64,000 nt of DNA from Sphingobium_A sp965228065 (GCA_965228065.1 OZ245788.1:5022001-5086000), one strand, 5' to 3'. Shown: positions 43,173-53,205, counted from the first letter of the stretch. Notes: generated by a model from the letters alone, not told the origin. Numbers and translations: made by a program.

Positions 43173-43199
43173 TGAGGGGTGAGGCCCTACCCTGCGTAT
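43173..43199 (+). promoter_or_regulatory. Putative CnrH-type ECF promoter before copCD
   Basis: Plus strand: TGAGGG (43173-43178), 13 bases, CTGCGTAT (43192-43199). The leader to copC is about 23 bases and contains an AAGAGGAG ribosome site. With the cnrY site it forms a perfect 10-base inverted repeat (43146-43155 / 43169-43178). Confidence 0.75.
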
Positions 43200-43227
43200 T
43201 CAGCAGGGAAACCAAGAGGAGTCCCCC

Positions 43228-43614
43228 ATGAAGTCCGTTCGCGTCATCGGTGCGGCCATTGCTGCCGCCCTCATCACCATCACCGCTCCGGCCATCGCGC
43301 ATCCGAAACTGATATCATCAACTCCGGCGGCGCAGGCGACAGTCACCAATGCAACGCAGGTATCGCTGACTTTCAGCGAAACATTGATGGCGCCCGTGTC
43401 CGGGATCGACCTTGCCATGACCGGCATGCCCGGCATGGCGAACCACGCCCCGATGAAGATGGCCGGCTTCAAGACTTCGGTCACCGCAGACGGCAAGACG
43501 TTGGTTGCGGTCTTTCCGCGCCCGCTGCCCGCTGGCACCTACAAGCTCGACTGGCATGCGGTATCGACCGACACGCACAAGATCACCGGAACGCTCGCCT
43601 TCACCGTCCGATAG
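43228..43614 (+). CDS. copC: CopC-type periplasmic copper-binding protein
   Basis: The 128-residue protein has a signal peptide ending AIA, so the mature chain starts at His in HPKLISSTPAAQATV, the N-terminal His ligand of the Cu2+ site. A Met-rich loop (MTGMPGMANHAPMKMAGF) provides the Cu+ site, and LDWHAVSTDTHKITGTLAFTVR is the conserved C-terminal part. CopC carries copper in the periplasm and works with CopD. copD starts three bases after its stop. Confidence 0.95.
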   Translation: MKSVRVIGAAIAAALITITAPAIAHPKLISSTPAAQATVTNATQVSLTFSETLMAPVSGIDLAMTGMPGMANHAPMKMAGFKTSVTADGKTLVAVFPRPLPAGTYKLDWHAVSTDTHKITGTLAFTVR

Positions 43615-43617
43615 GTC

Positions 43618-44541
43618 ATGCTGGACTGGCTTCTGATCGCCACGCGGCTCGCGCTTTACCTCGATCTCGGCCTGCTGTTCGGCGCGCCCTTGTTCGGCCT
43701 CTATGCGCTGCGTGGCGATGAGCAAATCCATATGGTCCGGTTCAGGCCGTTGATCGGCAGTTTGGCGGCAGCCGGGATCATCGCGACCCCGCTAGGTTTC
43801 GGTCTGATGTCTGCCACCATGAGCGGAACCGATCTCTGGAGCATCGACAGGAATATCGTGACGATGCTCCTGACCGAAACTGCGGTCGGCTGGGCCTTTG
43901 GAGTCCGCGAGGTCTCTCTCGTCCTGATCCTGGCGTGGGCAATGTTGGTGCGACGTCCTTCAACTGGCTCCCTGGCGGTAGTTTCGGCTCTGGCGGCGAT
44001 CGCGGTCGGGACGCTTGCCTGGTCGGGTCATGGCGCCGGGACCGAAGGAACCAGCGGCCTGTTCCACCTCACCGGCGATATCGCGCACCTCCTTGCCGCG
44101 TCGGCCTGGCTTGGCGCGCTCATGATGCTCATCTTGTTGACGCTTCCTGCGCGGGTGACCGACGTCTCGCGGATCGAGGTCGCGCACCGCGCATTGAACG
44201 GGTTTGCAGGGGTCGGATCGGTCATTGTCGGACTGATCGTCATCACCGGAATTACGAACGGCCTTTACCTGATCGGCATCGACAAGATCGCGAACCTTGC
44301 GACGGACCTTTGGGGCCAGCTGCTGCTGGCGAAGATCGCGCTGTTCGTCGCCATGCTGGTCATGGCGGCGGCCAACCGCTTCCGGCTTACGCCTCGCCTT
44401 GAAGAGGCGATCGCGAACGGAAGTCCTGGCCTGGCGCTTTCAAGCCTGCGGCGGAGCATAGCGCTGGAAGCCGCGATGGCGATCACGATTCTTGCGTTGG
44501 TCGCGTGGCTCGGGACGCTGGAGCCCCTCGCCGCTGGATAG
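43618..44541 (+). CDS. copD: CopD copper homeostasis membrane protein
   Basis: The 307-residue protein has about eight spans. CopD-type signs are LIATRLALYLDLGLLFGAPLF at the start, WSGHGAGTEGTSGLFHLTGDIAHLLAASAWLGALM with conserved His residues, and RFRLTPRLEE before the last span. In the family CopD moves copper across the inner membrane or supplies periplasmic copper enzymes, and needs CopC. It ends about 18 bases before the CueR-type promoter of the next operon. Confidence 0.92.
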   Translation: MLDWLLIATRLALYLDLGLLFGAPLFGLYALRGDEQIHMVRFRPLIGSLAAAGIIATPLGFGLMSATMSGTDLWSIDRNIVTMLLTETAVGWAFGVREVSLVLILAWAMLVRRPSTGSLAVVSALAAIAVGTLAWSGHGAGTEGTSGLFHLTGDIAHLLAASAWLGALMMLILLTLPARVTDVSRIEVAHRALNGFAGVGSVIVGLIVITGITNGLYLIGIDKIANLATDLWGQLLLAKIALFVAMLVMAAANRFRLTPRLEEAIANGSPGLALSSLRRSIALEAAMAITILALVAWLGTLEPLAAG

Positions 44542-44558
44542 ATAATTTGTAGCGGCCC

Positions 44559-44589
44559 TTGACCCTGACACGATGTCAGACCCTAGATA
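44559..44589 (+). promoter_or_regulatory. CueR-type promoter and operator
   Basis: TTGACC (44559-44564), a 19-base spacer and TAGATA (44584-44589). The spacer carries the perfect dyad CTGACA-CGA-TGTCAG. This is the layout activated by CueR on Cu+ binding; cueR itself is the second gene of the transcript. An AAGGAG follows before the ATG at 44615. Confidence 0.85.
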
Positions 44590-44614
44590 GGGGGCGTCGA
44601 TAAGGAGAACGGGA

Positions 44615-46992
<2,378 letters not shown>

Positions 46993-46996
<4 letters not shown>

Positions 46997-47379
46997 ACAT
47001 CGGCGCGGCCTCCGACGCGAGCGCTGTGTCGCAGCGGATGATCCGCCATTATGAGAAGATCGGGCTTATCCCGTCGCCGCCGCGACGTGACAGCGGGTAT
47101 CGTGACTACTCGCAAGCCGACGTGCATCGCCTGCGCTTCATCGCCAACGCCCGCGATCTCGGCTTTCCCATCGAGGAAATTCGCGTGCTGCTCGATCTCT
47201 GGTCCGACCGCGATCGCGCCAGCGCGGAGGTCAAGGCACTGGCGGAATCGCGCGCCGCAGATCTCGGCCGGAAGGCGGACGCGCTCAATGCGATGCGCGA
47301 AGCATTGCTCGACTTGGCGAAGGGCTGCCACGGCAACGAGCGGCCCGAATGTCCGATACTCACGCGCCTGGCTTCCTGA
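46993..47379 (+). CDS. cueR: CueR-type MerR copper regulator
   Basis: The 128-residue protein starts at a GTG within the ATPase stop. It has MNIGAASDASAVSQRMIRHYEKIGLIPSPPRRDSG (helix-turn-helix and wing) and RFIANARDLGFPIEEIRVLL. The C-terminal loop has two Cys, C112 and C120, in CHGNERPEC, the CueR pattern for a single Cu+. Position 77, which is Cys in divalent sensors, is not Cys. It activates the 19-base-spacer promoter before the ATPase and so also itself. Confidence 0.92.
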
Positions 47380-47429
47380 GCCTATCTGGCGGGGTCGGAC
47401 AGGGCGCGCTAGCCGCCAGGCTAGCCGAT

Positions 47430-47612
47430 TCACTTATGCAGGCCGCGTCCTGCCAGCTTCGCGAGCCGGCGCGGTAGGTCGGCAGCGATCTTGCGTTGCT
47501 GTTGCGGCTGCGCCTTCTTCCATGTCCTGCATTCGGGTTTGGACCTGCCGCACCCTCGGCACCAGCCAGTCGAACCGTCGAACGCGCACAAGTCTATGCA
47601 CGGGGACTTCAC
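47430..47612 (-). CDS. DUF1289 small Cys-rich protein
   Basis: The 60-residue protein begins MKSPCIDLCAFDGSTGWCRG and continues CGRSKPECRTWKKA, the four-to-six Cys cluster of DUF1289. It is soluble and probably binds zinc or an Fe-S cluster; function is unknown. It lies ten bases after dmeF on the same strand and may share its transcript. Confidence 0.85.
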   Translation of the reverse strand: MKSPCIDLCAFDGSTGWCRGCGRSKPECRTWKKAQPQQQRKIAADLPRRLAKLAGRGLHK

Positions 47613-47622
47613 GGGTGCGCTT

Positions 47623-48543
47623 TCAATGGCATTCGATTGTTAGATGCTTCAACTCGTGGACGGGGACGAGCCGGTTACGGATAACACCCGCATCGATGCC
47701 CACGCCACCAACAACACCGACGATCGCGGCATGGGCGTCAGGGCCGACGCGCCAGACATGGAGATCGGAAATGCGCGCATCTCCTGGTCCTTCGACCAGA
47801 TCCTGTATTTCCTCGGCGACGTGATTGTCTGTCGTATCGAGAAGGACTGCGGCGGTATCGCGCATCAAGCTCCAGGACCAGCGAGCGATCACCACTGCCC
47901 CAACGATTCCCATGATAGGATCCATCCAGACCCAGCCCAGATAGCGGCCTGCCAGAAGAGCCGTGATCGCCAACACAGAGGTGAGAGCGTCGGCGAGGAC
48001 ATGCACATAGGCTGAGCGGAGGTTATTGTCGCCGCCATGGGCATCATGGTCATGGGCGTGATCGTCATGACCGTGATGATGGTGGCTACCCGACAGCAGG
48101 AATGCGCTGACGATGTTCACGCCGAGCCCAATGACCGCAATCACCGTTGCTTCGCCAAACGCGACCTTGATAGGTTCGAACAGCCGCAGGATCGATTCGA
48201 CCCCGATTCCCAAGGCGATAAGGCCTAGCACGAGCGCCGAAGCGAAGCCTGCCAGGTCGCCGACCTTGCCGGTTCCGAAGCTGAACCGACCATTGGAAGC
48301 ATGCCGCTTGGCATAGCTATAGGCAATCGCTGCGACACTCAGCGCCCCGGCATGGGTCGCCATATGAAAACCGTCGGCAAGGAGCGCCATCGAGCCGGTA
48401 ACATAGCCGGCGAAGATCTCGCCGATCATCATCACAGCCGTCAGCACCACAACCCACAAGGTCCTGCGAGCGTTCTCGTCGTGAGAGGCCCCAAGATACA
48501 CATGGTCGTGCGTAAAGGCTTCAATGTCGCGGGACGTGGTCAA
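47623..48543 (-). CDS. dmeF: DmeF-type Ni2+/Co2+ CDF exporter
   Basis: The 306-residue membrane protein has CDF sites (GSMALLADGFHMATHAGALS; SAYVHVLADALTSVLAITAL) and between spans 4 and 5 a His loop (GSHHHHGHDDHAHDHDAHGG). The N-terminal HDHVYLG opening and the His loop are typical of DmeF, which exports Co2+ and Ni2+ to the periplasm. The cytoplasmic tail ISDLHVWRVGPDAHAAIV is present. dmeR is 10 bases upstream, giving the usual dmeRF operon. Confidence 0.92.
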   Translation of the reverse strand: MTTSRDIEAFTHDHVYLGASHDENARRTLWVVVLTAVMMIGEIFAGYVTGSMALLADGFHMATHAGALSVAAIAYSYAKRHASNGRFSFGTGKVGDLAGFASALVLGLIALGIGVESILRLFEPIKVAFGEATVIAVIGLGVNIVSAFLLSGSHHHHGHDDHAHDHDAHGGDNNLRSAYVHVLADALTSVLAITALLAGRYLGWVWMDPIMGIVGAVVIARWSWSLMRDTAAVLLDTTDNHVAEEIQDLVEGPGDARISDLHVWRVGPDAHAAIVGVVGGVGIDAGVIRNRLVPVHELKHLTIECH

Positions 48544-48553
48544 TATCTCAGCC

Positions 48554-48829
48554 TCATTTTGCGTAGCGGCGTATGACCGCGATCAGTTCTTCCGCCCCTG
48601 CGGCGCGCTCCTCGGCCGGAAGATCGGGATGCGCCACATGGGCGCGGACATGCTCTTCGATAATCTCATCCATGAGGCCGTTGATGGCACCGCGTGTCGC
48701 TGCAACCAGATGCAGCGTCGTCGTGCAGTCCGTCCCTGCCGCCAGCGCTTTCTCAATCGCCGTGACCTGACCGGCGATGCGGCGCACCCGCTTCAGGAGT
48801 TCATCATTGCCTTCGGTCAAATGTCCCAT
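48554..48829 (-). CDS. dmeR: DmeR/RcnR-type Ni/Co-responsive repressor
   Basis: The 91-residue all-helical protein starts MGHLTEGNDELLKRVRRIAG and reads QVTAIEKALAAGTDCTTTL, HLVAATRGAINGLMDEII and EEHVRAHVAH. H3, C35 and H61/H65-like positions follow the RcnR/DmeR nickel-cobalt site rather than the CsoR copper triad. Metal binding releases it from a C-tract operator that overlaps its own start codon. Confidence 0.9.
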   Translation of the reverse strand: MGHLTEGNDELLKRVRRIAGQVTAIEKALAAGTDCTTTLHLVAATRGAINGLMDEIIEEHVRAHVAHPDLPAEERAAGAEELIAVIRRYAK

Positions 48830-48853
48830 AGCATACCCCCCTATCCTATATAC
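48828..48853 (-). promoter_or_regulatory. DmeR/RcnR-type operator
   Basis: On the plus strand ATAGCATA, six C (48836-48841), then TATCCTATATAC. A C6/G6 tract flanked by AT-rich half-sites is the RcnR/DmeR recognition pattern. It touches the dmeR start codon, so bound repressor would block transcription start or translation. Confidence 0.75.
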
Positions 48854-48912
48854 GGGCGTGCCGCCATAGCGATCGACTCGAAATCGGATTCACATGGGGC
48901 TGGCGTTCTCAT

Positions 48913-48938
48913 CATATATCTATAATATCGGATATATG
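48913..48938 (+). promoter_or_regulatory. ArsR-type operator with embedded -10 box
   Basis: CATATATC (48913-48920) and GATATATG (48931-48938) are a perfect inverted repeat around a 10-base centre that contains TATAAT (48921-48926), the probable -10 of the ars operon. The right arm includes the ATG of arsR. No clear -35 is seen. Confidence 0.75.
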
Positions 48939-49268
48939 GAATCAGCATCTGCCATCTTGGCGCTGGGAGCGCTTGCGCAAACAACGAGGCTCGACGCCTT
49001 TCGTCTTCTGGTTCGGCTCGAACCCGATGGACTCGCCGCGGGCGAGGTCGCGCGGGCGCTCGACGTACCTCAGAACACCATGTCGGTGCATCTGGCGACT
49101 CTCGCACGCGCCGGGCTCATTCGTTCCGAGCGACGCAGCCGGATCATCAACTATCGTGCCGACCTCGACCAGTTGAAGGCGCTCACGCTCTTCCTCGTCA
49201 AGGATTGCTGCGGCGGCAAGGCGGAGTTGTGCGAGCCGCTGATCGCCGAACTCTTCCCCTGCTGCTGA
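48936..49268 (+). CDS. arsR: ArsR arsenite-responsive repressor
   Basis: The 110-residue form begins MESASAILALGALAQTTRLDAF, the common start of alphaproteobacterial ArsR; an upstream ATG lies before the promoter and is rejected. The winged helix is GLAAGEVARALDVPQNTMSVHLATLARAGLI. Metalloid ligands are at the C-terminus: KDCCGGKAELC and FPCC, rather than in helix 3 (CVC) as in E. coli ArsR. From the -10 box the transcript would start about three bases before the ATG, suggesting leaderless translation. Confidence 0.93.
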   Translation: MESASAILALGALAQTTRLDAFRLLVRLEPDGLAAGEVARALDVPQNTMSVHLATLARAGLIRSERRSRIINYRADLDQLKALTLFLVKDCCGGKAELCEPLIAELFPCC

Positions 49269-49279
49269 TGGAGCCCATC

Positions 49280-49807
49280 ATGTTCGATCGCGTCTTCAAC
49301 ATCCTCTTCCTGTGTACAGGTAACTCGGCCCGCTCGATCCTTGCGGAGAGCGCGCTCACCAGGCTGGGCAACGGACGCTTCCGTGCCTTCTCCGCCGGGA
49401 GCTATCCCAAGGGCGCGGTCAATCCCGACGCGATCGCCTTGCTCGAGCGGATCGAATATCCGACCGATGGCCTGCGATCGAAGAGCTGGGATGAGTTCTC
49501 CGGGCCTGACGCACCGGTGATGGATTTCGTGTTCACTGTCTGCGACGACGCGGCCGGCGAGACCTGCCCGATCTGGCCCGGTCATCCCGTCACCGCCCAT
49601 TGGGGGATCGAAGACCCGAGCCACGTCCGGGGCACGCCTGTCGAGCGCGAGCGCGCCTTCGTCACGGCGCTTCACTATCTCGAGAACCGCATCAAGCTTT
49701 TCATCGCGCTCCCGTTCGAGAAACTCGAGGCTCGTGCGCTGCAAGCCCAGGTTCGCGAGATCGGCCATGGCGAAGGTGCGAGCAGCCGTCGCGGGGATGC
49801 GGCCTGA
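49280..49807 (+). CDS. arsC: Arsenate reductase, low-molecular-weight phosphatase type
   Basis: The 175-residue enzyme starts at ATG 49280, with GGAG at good distance; ATG 49268 overlaps arsR but lacks a site. The P-loop is FLCTGNSARSILAE (C-x5-R), and the resolving Cys are in FTVCDDAAGETCPIWPG, followed by HWGIEDPS. This is the thioredoxin-coupled type of arsenate reductase (As(V) to As(III)). The C-terminal tail is a little longer than usual. It is second in the ars operon. Confidence 0.9.
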   Translation: MFDRVFNILFLCTGNSARSILAESALTRLGNGRFRAFSAGSYPKGAVNPDAIALLERIEYPTDGLRSKSWDEFSGPDAPVMDFVFTVCDDAAGETCPIWPGHPVTAHWGIEDPSHVRGTPVERERAFVTALHYLENRIKLFIALPFEKLEARALQAQVREIGHGEGASSRRGDAA

Positions 49808-50238
49808 TGCCAATCGACATGATCATCTACCACAACCCCGAGTGCGGCACCTCGCGTAACACGCTGGCGATGATCCGTAATGCCGGGATCGAGCCGCATG
49901 TCGTGGAGTATCTGAAGACCCCGCCGTCGCGGCCTATGCTGGTGTCGCTGATCGAACGTATGGGGATCGCACCCCGCGCCCTCCTGCGCGAGAAGGGCAC
50001 GCCGTTTGCGGAACTGGGGCTTGGTGATGTGTCGCTCGGCGATGACCAATTGATCGATGCGATGATGGCGCATCCGATCCTCATCAACCGCCCGATCGTC
50101 GTATCGCCGCTCGGCGTGAAACTCTGTCGCCCTTCCGAACAGGTACTCGACCTGCTGCCGAACTCGCAGCTTGGCGCCTTCGCCAAGGAGGACGGCGAGC
50201 AGGTCATCAACGCGGCCGGCAACAGGGTCGGCGCATGA
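49807..50238 (+). CDS. arsC: Arsenate reductase, glutaredoxin-coupled type
   Basis: The 143-residue enzyme starts one base within the previous stop. MIIYHNPECGTSRNTLAMI has the catalytic Cys near residue 12, with the activating NPxCGTSR setting; PILINRPIVVSPLGVKLCRP holds the conserved Arg residues that bind arsenate. It uses glutathione and glutaredoxin. Together with the previous gene, two unrelated arsenate reductases are encoded back to back. Confidence 0.93.
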   Translation: MPIDMIIYHNPECGTSRNTLAMIRNAGIEPHVVEYLKTPPSRPMLVSLIERMGIAPRALLREKGTPFAELGLGDVSLGDDQLIDAMMAHPILINRPIVVSPLGVKLCRPSEQVLDLLPNSQLGAFAKEDGEQVINAAGNRVGA

Positions 50239-51302
50239 CCGCCACGATCGCGGCACCGGCCAAGCCGGCAATCAGCACGTTCGAGCGCTATCTCAGTTTC
50301 TGGGTTGCGCTCTGCATCGTCATCGGCATTGCCCTTGGCTATGCATTGCCTGGGCTGTTCAGGGCGATCGCATCGGCCGAAGTCGCGCGGGTCAACCTCG
50401 TGGTCGCCGTGCTGATCTGGTTGATGATCATCCCCATGCTGCTCAAGATCGACCTTGGTGCGCTCGGATCGGTCAGGCAGCACTGGAAGGGCGTCGGCGT
50501 GACGCTCTTCATCAACTGGGCGGTGAAGCCGTTCTCGATGGCGCTTCTCGGCACGGTCTTCCTTGGCTGGCTGTTTCGGCCGCTCCTGCCGCCCGCCGAT
50601 GTCAGTTCCTATATCGCCGGCCTGATCCTGCTAGCTGCCGCACCCTGCACCGCGATGGTGTTCGTCTGGTCAAACCTTTGCGACGGCGACCCGACCTATA
50701 CGCTGAGCCAGGTCGCGCTGAACGACGTCATCATGGTGTTTGCCTTTGCGCCGCTGGTCGCCCTGCTGCTCGGCGTCGCCTCGATCACCGTCCCGTGGGA
50801 CACGCTGCTGATCTCGGTGGCGCTCTACATCGTGGTGCCGGTGATCGTTGCACAACTTGTCCGTCGCGCCCTGCTGTCATCGGGCGGGCAGCCGACACTG
50901 GATCGGATATTGGCCCGGCTGGGTCCGGTGTCACTCATGGCGCTGCTGACGACGCTCGTCCTGCTGTTCGGCTTTCAGGGCGAGGCGATCATCGCCCATC
51001 CTTTGGTGATCGCCCTGATCGCGGTGCCGATCCTGATCCAGGTCTATTTCAACGCGGGCCTCGCCTACTGGCTCAGCCGCCGGTTCGGTGTCGCCTGGTG
51101 CGTGGCGGCGCCCGCCGCGCTGATCGGCGCCTCCAACTTCTTCGAACTGGCGGTGGCGGCCGCGATCAGCCTGTTCGGACTCAACTCGGGCGCGGCGCTG
51201 GCAACCGTGGTCGGCGTACTGGTCGAGGTTCCGGTCATGCTGTCGGTGGTGAAGATCGTGAAGGCGACCCGGCCCTGGTACGAGGAGCGGGTGCCGGCAT
51301 GA
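50235..51302 (+). CDS. acr3: ACR3-family arsenite exporter
   Basis: The 355-residue protein has ten expected spans. LSFWVALCIVIGIALGYALPGLF opens the family domain, and LILLAAAPCTAMVFVWSNL has the essential Cys of ACR3. A second conserved part is FFELAVAAAISLFGLNSGAALATVVGVLVEVPVML. It expels arsenite by proton antiport. It overlaps the glutaredoxin-type arsC stop by four bases and arsN2 by four. Confidence 0.95.
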   Translation: MTATIAAPAKPAISTFERYLSFWVALCIVIGIALGYALPGLFRAIASAEVARVNLVVAVLIWLMIIPMLLKIDLGALGSVRQHWKGVGVTLFINWAVKPFSMALLGTVFLGWLFRPLLPPADVSSYIAGLILLAAAPCTAMVFVWSNLCDGDPTYTLSQVALNDVIMVFAFAPLVALLLGVASITVPWDTLLISVALYIVVPVIVAQLVRRALLSSGGQPTLDRILARLGPVSLMALLTTLVLLFGFQGEAIIAHPLVIALIAVPILIQVYFNAGLAYWLSRRFGVAWCVAAPAALIGASNFFELAVAAAISLFGLNSGAALATVVGVLVEVPVMLSVVKIVKATRPWYEERVPA

Positions 51303-51730
51303 TCATGACGGCGCTCGACACCACCGCGCTACCCGATCTGGCGGCCGATCTTGCTGACGCCGGGCTGCCGACCAGTGACCTTGCCGAACCGGATCGTCGC
51401 TTTTTCCGGTTCGAGGACGACGCCGGCGTCGCCGGATATGCTGGCATGGAGGGCAACGGGCCTGACCGACTGCTGCGATCCCTGGTCGTGAAGCCGGATC
51501 GGCGCGGCGGCGGGCTGGGCACTGCCATTCTCGGCGCGATCGAGCAGGCGGCAACTAAGGAAGGCGTAGCTTCCCTCTATCTGCTGACCACCACGGCCGA
51601 ACTGTTCTTCCGGCGGCATGGCTATGTTTCGGCCAACCGTGCCGATGCGCCCGACGCGATAACCGGATCGGCCGAGTTTCGATCGCTCTGCCCGGCGAGC
51701 GCCGCCTTTCTCTCCAAACGGATTGCCTGA
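51299..51730 (+). CDS. arsN2: ArsN2-type GNAT acetyltransferase
   Basis: The 143-residue GNAT protein reads GVAGYAGMEGNGPDRLLRSLVVKPDRRGGGLGTAIL, with RRGGGLG as acetyl-CoA loop, and SLYLLTTTAELFFRRHGYVSANRADAP typical of ArsN2 in ars operons. Related ArsN1 enzymes acetylate phosphinothricin-like or arsenic-containing compounds; the ArsN2 substrate is less clear. Four-base overlap with acr3 and a one-base overlap with arsH make it part of the operon. Confidence 0.88.
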   Translation: MIMTALDTTALPDLAADLADAGLPTSDLAEPDRRFFRFEDDAGVAGYAGMEGNGPDRLLRSLVVKPDRRGGGLGTAILGAIEQAATKEGVASLYLLTTTAELFFRRHGYVSANRADAPDAITGSAEFRSLCPASAAFLSKRIA

Positions 51731-52470
51731 TGTCACGCCTTCGTATCCTTGCCGACCCTGATGTCATGCCCGCGCTCGATCGCGACTTGGTTCGCCCGCA
51801 CCTTGCGGCAGGGCTCGGCTCATTCGAGCATCCACCCCGAATCCTGCTGCTCTACGGTTCGCTGCGCGAGCGCTCGTTCAGCCGGCTCGCGGTCGAGGAA
51901 GCGGCACGGTTACTGATCCTGTTCGGCGCTGAGGTCCGGATATTTGACCCGAGCGATCTGCCGTTGCCCGACCAGGTGAAGGCCGATGACCATCCGGCCG
52001 TCCACGAATTGCGCGAGCATTCCTTGTGGTCGGAAGGTCAGGTGTGGTGCAGCCCCGAGCGGCACGGCCAGATCACCGGCATCATGAAGGCCCAGATCGA
52101 CCATCTTCCGCTGGAGTTCGGCGGCATGCGGCCAACGCAAGGCCGAACGCTCGCTGTCATGCAGGTGTCGGGCGGATCGCAGTCCTTCAATGCCGTGAAC
52201 ACGCTTCGGCTGCTCGGTCGCTGGATGCGGATGTTCACGATCCCCAACCAGTCGAGTGTCGCGATGGCGTTCAAGGAGTTTGACGAAGCGGGGCGAATGA
52301 AGCCGTCCAGCTATTATGATCGCATCGTAGATGTGATGGAGGAACTGGTTCGGTTCACTGTTCTTACCCGCGGTCATGCGGATCAACTCGTCGACCGCTA
52401 TTCCGAGCGCAAGGCCGATGCGGCGAAGCGGGATGCGGCGAACGATCTGGCTTCACGATCGATCGCCTGA
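51730..52470 (+). CDS. arsH: ArsH NADPH-dependent FMN reductase
   Basis: The 246-residue flavoprotein has LLLYGSLRERSFSRLAVEEAARLL (flavin phosphate loop GSxRxxSxS-like), IFDPSDLPLPDQ, SPERHGQITGIMKAQIDHLPL and the glycine-rich VSGGSQSFNAVNTLRLLGRWM. ArsH oxidises trivalent organoarsenicals and reduces quinones or metals. It is the last gene of the ars operon; a hairpin lies about 60 bases downstream. Confidence 0.95.
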   Translation: MSRLRILADPDVMPALDRDLVRPHLAAGLGSFEHPPRILLLYGSLRERSFSRLAVEEAARLLILFGAEVRIFDPSDLPLPDQVKADDHPAVHELREHSLWSEGQVWCSPERHGQITGIMKAQIDHLPLEFGGMRPTQGRTLAVMQVSGGSQSFNAVNTLRLLGRWMRMFTIPNQSSVAMAFKEFDEAGRMKPSSYYDRIVDVMEELVRFTVLTRGHADQLVDRYSERKADAAKRDAANDLASRSIA

Positions 52471-52531
52471 ACTGATGCGGTCAGCGCGACAGTGCCTTCG
52501 ACGTTCGATCCTGGCTATGGGCCAACGAGGT

Positions 52532-52560
52532 GCAAAAAGGGCAAATTTGTGCCCTTTTGC
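52532..52560. terminator. Hairpin downstream of arsH
   Basis: GCAAAAAGGGC pairs with GCCCTTTTGC around an AT-rich centre. It is the best candidate for ending ars transcription, although the T-run lies within the stem. Confidence 0.5.
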
Positions 52561-52578
52561 CGGCCCTGACGCGCAAGC

Positions 52579-52592
52579 GGCACTTTAGTGCC
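52579..52592. repeat. Short perfect palindrome
   Basis: GGCACT-TT-AGTGCC lies 18 bases beyond the arsH hairpin and shares the GTGCCC end with it. It may be a second hairpin of the same terminator region. Confidence 0.4.
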
Positions 52593-52833
52593 CTACCCAT
52601 TGCAGCGATCAGAACCCTGAGCCATTACCACGTCAGACCGAACCGAGAGAGAGTCGAGCTACACGCTTTCACGAGTGATGAACCGCTGGATCTTGTGCCA
52701 CGATCTGAATTGAATTCTGAGTTAACACGATCGCTCGCAAGACAACAACCACCCCAAAGCGGGAGGTAGAAAACTATCTTGCGACATGGGCGACGGTGAA
52801 AGAGGTATTTGGCATAGTATAGATATAGCTCAA

Positions 52834-52853
52834 GCCGCGTTCTTGAACGCGGC
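52834..52853 (+). repeat. Perfect hairpin before the small ORF
   Basis: GCCGCGTTC, TT, GAACGCGGC: nine perfect pairs with a 2-base loop, ending ten bases before the GTG of the 25-codon ORF. It could hide or expose that start. Confidence 0.5.
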
Positions 52854-52863
52854 ACGGTAACGC

Positions 52864-52941
52864 GTGATCAACTTCCTAGCCTCCATCGTTGGAAGCCTAA
52901 AGAAGTTCGCAATGTGGATTATAGGGGGAGCCATTTTCTAA
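52864..52941 (+). CDS. Possible 25-residue hydrophobic peptide
   Basis: The frame GTG to TAA encodes 25 residues: INFLASIVGSLKK after the start, then FAMWIIGGAIF. It is strongly hydrophobic with a central Lys pair, like small membrane-acting peptides and type I toxins. An in-frame stop lies two codons before the GTG, so it cannot be longer. It is framed by a perfect hairpin upstream and another hairpin starting one base after the stop. No Shine-Dalgarno is obvious, and I cannot assign a family. It may be chance. Confidence 0.3.
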   Translation: MINFLASIVGSLKKFAMWIIGGAIF

Positions 52942-52942
52942 A

Positions 52943-52962
52943 CGGCGGGCTTAGGCCCGCCG
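52943..52962 (+). terminator. GC-rich hairpin after the small ORF
   Basis: CGGCGGGC, TTAG, GCCCGCCG: eight perfect pairs with a 4-base loop, directly after the TAA. No T-run follows. Confidence 0.5.
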
Positions 52963-53205
52963 GTCGGTCCAGAACCACAGTTTTCCGGACCGATTGCAGC
53001 GCGCGGCGCTTTGAACCGATCACGCCAGCTCGCACGCTCGCCCTTGGTCTCGACAAGGCAGGTTCGTCGGTATCGAACGCGGCGCCCCCGACCATCCTCT
53101 CGCCAAGAACGAGAATGGCTGGCGCTTTGCCCCAAGATTACTGGTTTGCAGCAACCACTCTTCCGTCCGATCGACCGAGCTCGAACAATTGGGGGAGTTC
53201 TCGAA

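Larger units (their letters stand above)
52471..53205. other. Gene-poor region, probable edge of the metal island
   Basis: About 735 bases between arsH and the amidohydrolase gene hold no ordinary gene. The middle (52600-52940) is richer in A and T than the flanks. It contains four hairpins and one tiny ORF listed separately. This may be the junction between the resistance island and the ancestral chromosome. Confidence 0.5.
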
